Shown here in pieces: positions 1 to 6,351 of a stretch of DNA of 10,480 nucleotides (position 1 is the first letter of the stretch; each line of letters begins with the position of its first letter). Source of the stretch: Chitinophagaceae bacterium (GTDB lineage Bacteria; Bacteroidota; Bacteroidia; Chitinophagales; Chitinophagaceae). The position numbers and the translations under genes were made by a program. The stretch is from NCBI GenBank assembly GCA_025351145.1, contig JANXWM010000102.1, positions 1 to 10,480 on the forward strand. The letters are read 5' to 3'. The notes beneath the pieces are model-generated. The model worked only from the letters and a program-made list of their open reading frames with translations, was not told where the DNA came from and did no database searches.

Positions 1-19
1 CTTTTACCGAAGCGTAGAT
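1..19 (-). repeat. Arm of dispersed repeat (copy 0), core outside window
   Basis: The window opens with CTTTTACCGAAGCGTAGAT. This closely matches the inner arm of the repeat copies at 5312-5330 (CTTTTACCGGTGCGTAGAT) and 6144-6162 (complement). In those copies this segment lies about 20 bases inside the 19-base core, so the core of this copy should lie just left of the window. It would then be in inverted orientation to the copy at 98-135. Strand here means the direction in which the core reads GTACAAGAG. Confidence 0.6.
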
Positions 20-22
20 TTT

Positions 23-86
23 AACCGCAGAGATGCAGAGGCACAAAGAAAATATAATTGCTCTGCGGCTTTGCGCCTCTGCGGTT
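23..86. repeat. GCAGAG-rich imperfect hairpin repeat
   Basis: This short inverted repeat is built from GCAGAG/GCAAAG-like units. Bases 23-32 (AACCGCAGAG) are exactly complementary to 77-86. Bases 35-48 (GCAGAGGCACAAAG) pair with 69-82 with one mismatch, leaving a loop of about 20 bases. The two pairings compete, because they share bases 77-82. Similar CCGCAGAG(A/G)CGCAGAG strings are familiar as dispersed intergenic repeats in many unrelated bacteria. It sits between two inverted arms of the other repeat family (1-19 and 98-135), so the two repeat types are nested here. No protein is encoded. Confidence 0.65.
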
Positions 87-97
87 TATTGTATTTT

Positions 98-135
98 GTT
101 GAGTCATAATCCAACGGTACAAGAGTGCGACGCAA
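98..135 (+). repeat. Dispersed repeat copy 1, exact 19-base core at 117-135
   Basis: Core GTACAAGAGTGCGACGCAA lies at 117-135. It is preceded by an arm (98-116) whose complement, CGTTGGATTATGACTCAAC, resembles the arms of the copies at 5274 and 6199. The bases after the core (GTAAAGCTT) match, in complement, the flank of the copies at 5274 and 8916. The copy lies about 120 bases upstream of the galactanase start. Confidence 0.85.
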
Positions 136-254
136 GTAAAGCTTCATAGTATTCCTAAAGCCTGGCTACAAAATTTCTTATGTCTTTTAAAGCAGCATAC
201 TAAACCTGTGGTTGTTCTCACTACATTCGATGAATAATTATAAACCAACCGAAA

Positions 255-1238
255 ATGAATTGCAAAGTTGTTCTAATACTGATCACCGCATTTTTTATGC
301 AATTGCCTTCGTTCGCTCAGAAAGAAAAGATACTTGGGGCCGATATTTCATTTCTTCCGCAGTTAGAAAAAGAAGGAATGAAATTTTATGATGTTGACAG
401 TACTCAAAAAGATGCTTTGCAAATTTTAAAAGATCATCATTTCAATTATATACGCCTGCGCATTTTTAATGATCCCGGTGCAGACAGCGGATATTCACCG
501 AAGAAAGATTACTGCGGACTGGAAGAAACGAAAAAGATGGCATTAAGAATAAAGGCTGCAAAGATGAAATTCCTGCTCGATTTTCATTACAGCGATACCT
601 GGGCCGATCCTGGAAAACAGTTTAAACCTGAAGCATGGGCGCACCTGGATTTTGATGCATTAACCAAAGCTGTTCACGATTATACAAAAGATGTTTTACT
701 GGCTTTAAAAGCACAGGGAACATTACCTGACATGGTGCAGGTGGGCAATGAAATAAACCACGGGATACTTTGGCCCGATGGAAGGGCCGATCATTCAGAT
801 ACCCTTGCTGCTTTTTTAAAAGCAGGTATAGCTGCAATAAAAGAAGTGGACCCTTCTATAAAAATAATGCTTCATATTGCCTGTGGCGGACAAAATGAAG
901 AGTCGGTTCATTTTATTGACAACATGCTTAAACGCAATGTTGATTTCGACATTATTGGGGAGTCTTATTATCCACAATGGCATGGAACTGTAGAGCAATT
1001 GAAGTATAACTTAAACGATCTTTCAAAGAGATATAAACAGCAGGTAATTGTTGCAGAATATACAGCACATAAACAGGAAGTAAATGATATTGCCTTCGCT
1101 TTACCGAATGGAAAAATGAAGGGTACATTTATATGGGAGCCACTCAACACATGGGAATTCATTTTCGATAAAACAGGCCACGCCAATGCGCTGATAATGG
1201 TTTATGATAAGGTTGCGAAACAATACCATATCCGTTAG
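255..1238 (+). CDS. Secreted GH53 arabinogalactan endo-beta-1,4-galactanase
   Basis: This is a glycoside hydrolase of family 53, which cleaves internal beta-1,4-galactosyl bonds in the galactan and type I arabinogalactan side chains of pectin. Residues 1-21 form a signal peptide (hydrophobic core then S-F-A before Q22), so the product is exported, probably to the periplasm or cell surface. Family landmarks appear in order: GADISF (28-33), DFHYSDTWADPGKQ (109-122), QVGNEIN (162-168) with E166 as the expected acid/base, SYYPQWHG (237-244), VAEYTA (266-271) with E268 as the expected nucleophile, and IWEP (293-296). At 327 residues it is a complete single-domain enzyme with no carbohydrate-binding module. 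The ATG follows an A-rich stretch without a Shine-Dalgarno sequence, and the signal peptide supports this start. No SusC/SusD genes or other pectin-degrading enzymes lie beside it, so it looks monocistronic. Galactan as substrate is inferred from the family. Confidence 0.93.
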   Translation: MNCKVVLILITAFFMQLPSFAQKEKILGADISFLPQLEKEGMKFYDVDSTQKDALQILKDHHFNYIRLRIFNDPGADSGYSPKKDYCGLEETKKMALRIKAAKMKFLLDFHYSDTWADPGKQFKPEAWAHLDFDALTKAVHDYTKDVLLALKAQGTLPDMVQVGNEINHGILWPDGRADHSDTLAAFLKAGIAAIKEVDPSIKIMLHIACGGQNEESVHFIDNMLKRNVDFDIIGESYYPQWHGTVEQLKYNLNDLSKRYKQQVIVAEYTAHKQEVNDIAFALPNGKMKGTFIWEPLNTWEFIFDKTGHANALIMVYDKVAKQYHIR

Positions 1239-1259
1239 CGAAAAATTATCTGCTTAAAT

Positions 1260-1312
1260 CTTCGCTTCGATAAAGCTGAATAAAATTCTAAACGTACAAG
1301 AGTGCGACGCAA
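1260..1312 (+). repeat. Dispersed repeat copy 2, exact core at 1294-1312
   Basis: The core GTACAAGAGTGCGACGCAA ends at 1312 and is preceded by an arm from 1260 (CTTCGCTTCGATAAAGC...). The complement of this arm aligns with the arm of copy 3 and ends in the same GCGAAG. The bases after the core (GGAACGATG) are also found after copy 5 at 6200-6208, so conservation continues past the core. Together with copy 3 it forms a large inverted repeat. Confidence 0.85.
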
Positions 1313-1337
1313 GGAACGATGCTATAAAAAATCCAAT

Positions 1338-1380
1338 GCCGGGCCCATAAAAATTAAAATAAATTATGTACCCGGCTTTT
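1338..1380 (+). terminator. Possible terminator hairpin of the galactanase gene
   Basis: GCCGGGCCCATAA (1338-1350) is complementary to TTATGTACCCGGC (1364-1376) except at two central positions. The loop is a 13-base A/T-rich stretch, and TTTT follows at 1377-1380. It lies about 100 bases after the galactanase stop, inside the palindrome formed by repeat copies 2 and 3. It could therefore be a terminator or simply the centre of the repeat structure. The T run is short, so confidence is moderate. Confidence 0.45.
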
Positions 1381-1399
1381 GTGAAAGTATTGAGCATTG

Positions 1400-1454
1400 T
1401 TGCGTCGCACTCTTGTACGTTCATATATTCTATTGAACTTTTACCGCAGCGAAG
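1400..1454 (-). repeat. Dispersed repeat copy 3, exact core at 1400-1418
   Basis: The core reads TTGCGTCGCACTCTTGTAC on the + strand. The arm after it runs through CTTTTACCGCAGCGAAG and ends near 1454. The copy is inverted relative to copy 2, with the two cores facing each other across 87 bases. Its outer flank (GAGCATTG) differs from both flank types seen in the other copies. Confidence 0.85.
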
Positions 1455-1498
1455 GTTGCTGGTTACAATTTGTAAAGGATGATTTTTTAAGGTGATAT

Positions 1499-1526
1499 AA
1501 AAAAGGGAACCTCAATTGAGGCTCCC
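1499..1526 (-). terminator. Rho-independent terminator of the pyruvate:ferredoxin oxidoreductase gene
   Basis: Read on the - strand, the hairpin GGGAGCCTC-AATTGAGGTTCCC (1526-1505) is a near-perfect palindrome of about 11 base pairs with one mismatch. It is followed directly by six T residues (1504-1499). It starts about 22 bases after the stop codon of the gene at 1549-5124. There is no T run on the + side, so the terminator serves the - strand gene only. Confidence 0.82.
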
Positions 1527-1548
1527 CAAGGTTTTGATAATGGAAAAA

Positions 1549-4500
1549 TCAAAGGGCCTTTAATGCCTGTATCCTCTCCCACCGCTGCTTCATACCATCG
1601 TTGGCAAGCGCTAAAAATTCGGTTGCCTTTTCGGGATAATTATTTTTGATTGTTGCAAAACGGTTTTCGTTGTAGAGGAAATCGCCCAATGGTATTGATG
1701 GGTCTTTGCTATCAAGCACAAAACGTTTGCCCTGTTCTTTTAAAGGATTATAGCGGAATAGCGGCCAGTACCCGGATTTTACAGCAAGGTCCTGCTGATC
1801 TAAACCATGGCACATATCGTAACCATGCGCTATGCAATGGCTATACGCAATAATGATTGATGGGCCTGGATAAGCTTCGGCTTCAAGAATGGTTTTTAGT
1901 GCGTGCACATCGTTTGCGCCCATGGCAATTTCTGCAACAAAAGCGGTACCGTGCGCAATGGCCTGCATAGCTAAATCTTTCTTGCCGGTAGTTTTTCCTT
2001 TGATGGAAAACTTGGCACTTGCACCAATCGGTGATGACTTCGATTTTTGTCCACCGGTATTGGAATACACTTCGGTATCCAGTACGAGTATGTTAACATT
2101 TTCACCGGTTGATAAAACATGATCGAGGCCGCTGAAACCAATATCGTAAGCCCATCCATCGCCACCAACGATCCACATGGATTTGTGTTCAAGAAATTCA
2201 GCAACCTGGTACAGTAAATCAGCTTCAGGTTTATCAATCTTTTTTAAACGTGCTTTTAATTCATTAACATTTATGCGCTGCTGAATTACCTCGGCTTCGT
2301 TGGCCTCTACATTGCCAAGGATAGCATCAGTCAATTCTATGCCAACATCTTCGCGTAATGATTTTAAGATAGAAATGCCATAGTTGCGTTTCATGTCGGT
2401 GGCTAACTTTATACCTAAGCCAAACTCGGCATTATCTTCAAACAATGAGTTGGCCCATGCCGGCCCAAGACCCTGAGCATTCTTACTCCAGGGTGTTGTT
2501 GGCAAGTTGCCACCAAAAATAGAAGAGCATCCTGTAGCATTGGCAACGATCATCCTGTCTCCAAATAATTGTGTGAGTAATTTTAAATACGGTGTTTCGC
2601 CACAACCACTGCAAGCGCCAGAAAACTCAAACAATGGCTCCAGTAATTGCGAACCTTTTACAGTATTACGGTTAACCCTTGTCCTGTCAATATCGGGCAG
2701 TGAAATAAAGAAATCCCAGTTTTGTTTTTCTGTTTCTTTCAGGGGCATTACATCCTGCATATTGATGGCCTTATGGCCAGGTTCTGTTTTGCTTTCAATA
2801 GGACAAACTTCTACGCAGAGATTACAACCTGTGCAGTCTTCTATAGCAACCTGTAACGTGTAAGATTCAGTTTCTTTAAAGAATTCTTTACCCACTGGGG
2901 CTGTGTGTTTAAAGAAATCAGGCGCATCAACCAGCAAATCATTGTTGTATACTTTTGGCCGTATAGCAGCATGCGGACAAACGAAGAAACATTTGCCGCA
3001 TTGTGAGCAAAGGCTTGCATCCCATACAGGAACCTGTTCGGCTATATTTCTCTTCTCGTAACGGGTAGTAGCTGATGGATAAGTGCCATCTGCAGGAAAA
3101 GCGCTCACCGGTAAATCGTCGCCTTCGCCGGCAATAATTTTTGCGAGTACCTGCTGCACAAAATCTGGTGCATTACCCGAAACTGCGGGTGAAATTTCTT
3201 TATTGCCAACAGCGAAACTTGTGTAATCAATCAATGATAAATTTTCAAGTGTTTTATCAACAGCATCAAAATTCTTTTGCACTACTTCTTCGCCTTTTCT
3301 ACCGTATGTTTTACGGATGGCATTTTTAATATAACTGATGGCTTCTTCTTTTGGCATTACATTGGAAATGGCAAAAAAGCAGGTTTGTAAAATAGAGTTG
3401 ATGCGGCTACCCATGCCTGTTTCTTTAGCAACTTTAGAAGCATTGATTACATACAGCTTAAGTTGTTTTTCTATAATTTCTTCCTGTATCTTCCTGGGCA
3501 GGTTATGCCAAACATCTTCGTTTGCAAAAGGGGCATTCAGCAAAAGGGTGGCGCCGTGCTGTGCATCTTTCAATATGTCATACATCTCTAAATAATGAAA
3601 ATGATGACAGGCTACAAAGTTGGCGGAGTTAATAAGGTAAGTGGAACGTATTGGCTTCTCACTAAACCGTAAATGCGAAACAGTTAATGATCCTGATTTT
3701 TTAGAGTCATACACAAAATATCCCTGAACATGATCATCGGTTACATCACCAATAATTTTAATGGTATTCTTATTTGCACTCACTGTTCCATCGGCACCAA
3801 GCCCAAAGAACAATCCACGGAAAAGGTGCTGGTCTTCTAATGAAAAAGTTTTATCGTAGTCTAAACTCGTATGGGTAATATCATCTTCAATACCCACCGT
3901 AAAACCATTTTTCGGTTTGTCTTTTTTAAGCTCATTGAAAACAGCCATTACCATACCGGGGTTAAATTCTTTTGAAGCCAAACCATAACGCCCACCAATC
4001 ACTTTTGGCATATCATGTTCCCAACCTGCATGCAGGGCATTGATCACATCCATAAACAATGGTTCGCCAATTGCACCGGTTTCTTTGCAACGGTCGAGTA
4101 CAGCAATTTTCTTTACTGTTTTTGGCAGCACATCAATAAAATGTTTTACAGAGAAAGGCCTGTATAAATGCACATACAGGTATCCTGTTTTTTCGCCCTG
4201 TTTATTCAGGTAGTCTACTGTTTCATGAACAGCTCCTGCACCCGAGCCCATAATAATAATAATGTTTTCAGCCTCAGGGTGACCGTAATATTCAAATAGT
4301 TTATAGGCACGGCCTGTAAGCTGTTCAAATTTTTGCATAGTAGCTTCAACCACGGCAGGAACTTTCCAATGGTATTCATTGCAGGCTTCACGGCTCTGAA
4401 AATACACATCAGGGTTTTGTGCAGTACCACGAATAAAAGGGTTTTCAGGATTCAGTGCGCGGTGGCGGTGACGCGCCACATCATTTGCGTCTATCATTTC

Positions 4501-5124
4501 CCTGATGATCTCATCAGGAATAATTTCAACCTCATTCAATTCATGTGAAGTGCGGAAACCATCAAAAATATTTAAGAAAGGAATGCTGGAATGCAGTGTG
4601 GCAGCTGTTGCAATCATCGCCATATCATGCGCCTCCTGTGCATTATTGCCAAACAACATGGCAAAGCGGGTTGAACGAACAGCCATCACATCGCTATGAT
4701 CTCCAAAGATCGATAATGCATGGGTCGCTAATGCCCTTGCAGCAATATGAAATACCGTTGGTGTTAATTCCCCGGCTATTTTGTACATGTTGGGGATCAT
4801 CAGTAATAATCCCTGCGAGCAAGTAAACGTAGAGGCCAATGCACCGCCCTGCAGAGCACCGTGTATTGCACCGGCTGCTCCTGCTTCGCTTTGCATTTCT
4901 ATTATCCGGGGTACTTCCCCAAAAATATTTTGTTTGTTATCACTGCTCCATTCATCAGCCCACTCCCCCATGGTTGAAGATGGGGTAATTGGATAAATCG
5001 CACATACTTCGCTTGTTTTGTAAGCAATGTGTACAGCAGCTTCGTTGCCGTCCATAACAGTAAGGTTACCGGACTTTTTTAATGCAACTGTGGTAGATTG
5101 ATCGTGGGTGATGGAAGTTTGCAT
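1549..5124 (-). CDS. nifJ: Pyruvate:ferredoxin (flavodoxin) oxidoreductase, single-chain
   Basis: This cytoplasmic enzyme converts pyruvate, CoA and oxidised ferredoxin or flavodoxin to acetyl-CoA, CO2 and reduced carrier, using thiamine pyrophosphate and three 4Fe-4S clusters. All core domains are fused in one 1191-residue chain: the N-terminal domain with YPITPSS (44-50), E80 of EMQSEAGAAG and R130; a transketolase-C-like domain (about 280-430); the gamma domain with GLGADGTVSANKN (441-453); the ferredoxin domain with CxxCxxCxxxC motifs at C706/709/712/716 and C764/767/770/774; and the C-terminal TPP domain with GDGWAYDIG (988-996) and N1022. The proximal cluster ligands C838, C841, C866 and C1097 keep the spacing of the Desulfovibrio africanus enzyme, as I recall it. 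The chain stops about where that enzyme's extra C-terminal domain VII would begin, so the oxygen-protective extension is absent. The gene is monocistronic, with its own terminator 22 bases after the stop. Confidence 0.97.
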   Translation of the reverse strand: MQTSITHDQSTTVALKKSGNLTVMDGNEAAVHIAYKTSEVCAIYPITPSSTMGEWADEWSSDNKQNIFGEVPRIIEMQSEAGAAGAIHGALQGGALASTFTCSQGLLLMIPNMYKIAGELTPTVFHIAARALATHALSIFGDHSDVMAVRSTRFAMLFGNNAQEAHDMAMIATAATLHSSIPFLNIFDGFRTSHELNEVEIIPDEIIREMIDANDVARHRHRALNPENPFIRGTAQNPDVYFQSREACNEYHWKVPAVVEATMQKFEQLTGRAYKLFEYYGHPEAENIIIIMGSGAGAVHETVDYLNKQGEKTGYLYVHLYRPFSVKHFIDVLPKTVKKIAVLDRCKETGAIGEPLFMDVINALHAGWEHDMPKVIGGRYGLASKEFNPGMVMAVFNELKKDKPKNGFTVGIEDDITHTSLDYDKTFSLEDQHLFRGLFFGLGADGTVSANKNTIKIIGDVTDDHVQGYFVYDSKKSGSLTVSHLRFSEKPIRSTYLINSANFVACHHFHYLEMYDILKDAQHGATLLLNAPFANEDVWHNLPRKIQEEIIEKQLKLYVINASKVAKETGMGSRINSILQTCFFAISNVMPKEEAISYIKNAIRKTYGRKGEEVVQKNFDAVDKTLENLSLIDYTSFAVGNKEISPAVSGNAPDFVQQVLAKIIAGEGDDLPVSAFPADGTYPSATTRYEKRNIAEQVPVWDASLCSQCGKCFFVCPHAAIRPKVYNNDLLVDAPDFFKHTAPVGKEFFKETESYTLQVAIEDCTGCNLCVEVCPIESKTEPGHKAINMQDVMPLKETEKQNWDFFISLPDIDRTRVNRNTVKGSQLLEPLFEFSGACSGCGETPYLKLLTQLFGDRMIVANATGCSSIFGGNLPTTPWSKNAQGLGPAWANSLFEDNAEFGLGIKLATDMKRNYGISILKSLREDVGIELTDAILGNVEANEAEVIQQRINVNELKARLKKIDKPEADLLYQVAEFLEHKSMWIVGGDGWAYDIGFSGLDHVLSTGENVNILVLDTEVYSNTGGQKSKSSPIGASAKFSIKGKTTGKKDLAMQAIAHGTAFVAEIAMGANDVHALKTILEAEAYPGPSIIIAYSHCIAHGYDMCHGLDQQDLAVKSGYWPLFRYNPLKEQGKRFVLDSKDPSIPLGDFLYNENRFATIKNNYPEKATEFLALANDGMKQRWERIQALKAL

Positions 5125-5273
5125 AAACTGGTATTGATGTAGTTTAAAGCTTGCAAATTAAAGCTCCTTCCATTTTTAAAACATGACCAAAATCAGTTTT
5201 TTACATGATTGAAATGTATTGCAGTATAGGTTATACATTTTGAGCCGGGCAAATAAACATTATTAAGCTTTCG
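5125..5273. promoter_or_regulatory. Upstream region of nifJ with a small hairpin
   Basis: This gap must carry the promoter of the - strand oxidoreductase gene. I could not find a convincing Bacteroidota promoter (TTTG, then TAnnTTTG at about 20 bases spacing). Two features stand out. TAATTTG on the - strand, about 35 bases before the start codon, is one base short of the -7 consensus. GTATA-GGT-TATAC (5224-5236) is a perfect small inverted repeat that could be a protein-binding site. Both are weak. Confidence 0.25.
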
Positions 5274-5330
5274 TTGCGTCGCACTCTTGTACTTTTGGAT
5301 TGTATATTGAGCTTTTACCGGTGCGTAGAT
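5274..5330 (-). repeat. Dispersed repeat copy 4, left arm around the AT-rich gene
   Basis: Core TTGCGTCGCACTCTTGTAC lies at 5274-5292, with an arm to 5330 ending CTTTTACCGGTGCGTAGAT. It matches copy 5 (6144-6199) in inverted orientation at about 47 of 57 aligned columns by eye, including all 19 core bases. The outer flank (TATTAAGCTTTCG) resembles that of copy 7 at 8903-8915. Similarity therefore runs past the core in both directions. Confidence 0.88.
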
Positions 5331-5379
5331 TGAGGCGGATGGTTGGTAGTCGGCGATCAACAATGGCGGAGCAGTGCAT

Positions 5380-6066
5380 TCATGACCAGCCCAAACTTGC
5401 GTCTTTTGTCAAATGCTTTCTTTCGATTAAATGGTCGGCAATAAAAACATCCTGAATAGTTTTTGCAATTTCATTTCTGTTCATTGTTCCGCTTTGTCTT
5501 CTGACTAATGAATAATGCTCCCTTGAGATTTTTTCTGTCAAGTCCCGAACCGTTGAAAGATTTAATTCTTTTGAAAATTTATTTGCAGCCCAAGTAACAA
5601 GCGTGAAAAATGTTAAATCTGCAACAGTATACTGCCAACTAAAAAAGAAAGCAATTAATGATACTATAAAACTAGCAGCAATTGTCAAAGCCAACCAAGT
5701 TTTCATTGATAAAATATCCACAGAAAAACCTAAAGCTTGTTGAAATAGTTTTACATTTTGTCTGCGTTTTGTCCGAGGAAAAATAGCTTCCAATTTTGTT
5801 TGAGGTTCTATATTTCTTTCAGCCCAATTCTGTGTCAACACGATTGCTTTACGAACCTTATAGAAAGCTTGCTGTGTCGTGCAGTCATCTTTGTCTGCTA
5901 TATTTATTTGGCTTTCTATAATGTTGCAAATGTCACCAAAAGTTTTTGCGATTTTAAATGAATTGTCCGCAAACTTTGTTCCAAACGATTTTTCAAGTTT
6001 GAGTAAAGTATCCCCAAAATCTTCTGGGTCAATATTGTCAAGATTAAAGTCTTTGAGTGTTGTCAT
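5380..6066 (-). CDS. Two-helix membrane protein with carrier-protein-like N-terminus
   Basis: This 228-residue protein has no assigned function. Residues 14-52 resemble helices II-III of an acyl carrier protein (hydrophobic LLKLEKSFGTKF, then KTFGDICNII). The serine that would carry phosphopantetheine is absent: DPEDFGD stands where DSL would be. A polar region follows (DDCTTQQAFYKVRKAI, 60-75), then a basic stretch (PRTKRRQ, 97-103), then two membrane helices at about 123-144 and 148-164. The C-terminal tail (about 196-226) looks like a carrier-protein helix I ending in LTKDASL. I recall similar uncharacterised proteins in Bacteroidota but cannot confirm this. ATG at 6066 was chosen because the longer reading frame (to 6270) would translate repeat copy 5. 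There is no signal peptide. The gene is much AT-richer than its neighbours, is divergent from mgtA, and lies inside inverted repeats. Confidence 0.72.
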   Translation of the reverse strand: MTTLKDFNLDNIDPEDFGDTLLKLEKSFGTKFADNSFKIAKTFGDICNIIESQINIADKDDCTTQQAFYKVRKAIVLTQNWAERNIEPQTKLEAIFPRTKRRQNVKLFQQALGFSVDILSMKTWLALTIAASFIVSLIAFFFSWQYTVADLTFFTLVTWAANKFSKELNLSTVRDLTEKISREHYSLVRRQSGTMNRNEIAKTIQDVFIADHLIERKHLTKDASLGWS

Positions 6067-6351
6067 TTTGCATTGTTCCCAACTCAAAAATATGCGAAAG
6101 CCCACAATCAACCCCCAATAATCTGTAGTTACAAAACTCCATGATCTACGCATCGGTAAAAGTTCATTTATAGTCCAACTGTACAAGAGTGCGACGCAAG
6201 GAACGATGATAGCAGCAATACAGTTAAGTACATTCAATTTTTTTCTTCCAAAGCTTATAGCCTGCATCAACTTAACAATGCATTATCTTTATGAACAATC
6301 TTTTAATGACTGCTGCATAATTATAACCTTGGATTACCTGCAATACAGCTT
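6067..6351. other. Divergent intergenic region between the membrane-protein gene and mgtA
   Basis: This gap holds the start regions of two divergent genes and repeat copy 5 (6144-6199). On the + strand, TAACCTTG (about 25 bases before the mgtA start) differs at one base from the Bacteroidota -7 consensus TAnnTTTG. There is no clear TTTG at the right distance upstream, so I do not call a promoter. I see no long leader structure or leader peptide like the one known for enteric mgtA. Confidence 0.4.
6144..6199 (+). repeat. Dispersed repeat copy 5, right arm around the AT-rich gene
   Basis: Core GTACAAGAGTGCGACGCAA lies at 6181-6199, preceded by an arm starting ATCTACGCATCGGTAAAAG at 6144. It is the inverted partner of copy 4. 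The bases after the core (GGAACGATGATAGC) match those after copy 2, a different flank type from copies 1, 4 and 7. Confidence 0.88.

Larger units (their letters stand above)
1239..1548. other. Intergenic region between convergent genes, filled with repeats
   Basis: This 310-base gap separates the ends of the galactanase (+) and the oxidoreductase (-). It holds repeat copy 2 (1260-1312), a GC-rich hairpin with a T run (1338-1380), repeat copy 3 in inverted orientation (1400-1454) and the terminator of the - strand gene (1499-1526). I see no credible small gene here. Confidence 0.8.
5274..6199. mobile_element. Possible cassette: one gene between long inverted repeats
   Basis: This 926-base unit is bounded by inverted copies 4 and 5 and contains a single gene (5380-6066). 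That gene is visibly AT-richer than the rest of the window: sample lines run about 25-35% GC, against about 45% or more in sampled lines of the flanking genes. No transposase is encoded, and I see no target-site duplication outside the arms. The repeat flanks also extend beyond the cores and differ on the two sides. The unit could be a non-autonomous mobile cassette, or a gene that happens to lie between two insertions of a REP-like repeat. Confidence 0.3.

Noticed and set aside
1338..1380. Riboswitch or attenuator
   Set aside because: The hairpin lies downstream of the galactanase stop and between convergent genes, so it cannot lead into a coding region. Terminator or repeat centre is the simpler reading.
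2507..2863. Open frame of 118 codons on the + strand within nifJ
   Set aside because: It is antisense to conserved ferredoxin-domain and TPP-domain codons. The product has no domain-like pattern.
5150..5215. Possible Bacteroidota promoter for nifJ on the - strand (TTTG near 5190, TAATTTG near 5160)
   Set aside because: The -7 element is one base short of TAnnTTTG and the spacing of about 27 bases is outside the usual range, so I list only the upstream region at low confidence.
5274..6199. Classical insertion sequence
   Set aside because: There is no transposase, no DDE or HUH motif and no target-site duplication. The only protein is a two-helix membrane protein.
6067..6270. N-terminal extension of the gene at 5380-6066, adding 68 residues with a hydrophobic segment
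   Set aside because: The extension is translated from repeat copy 5 and its arm. The ATG at 6066 begins the part that looks like a folded protein, so the longer start is an accidental open frame.
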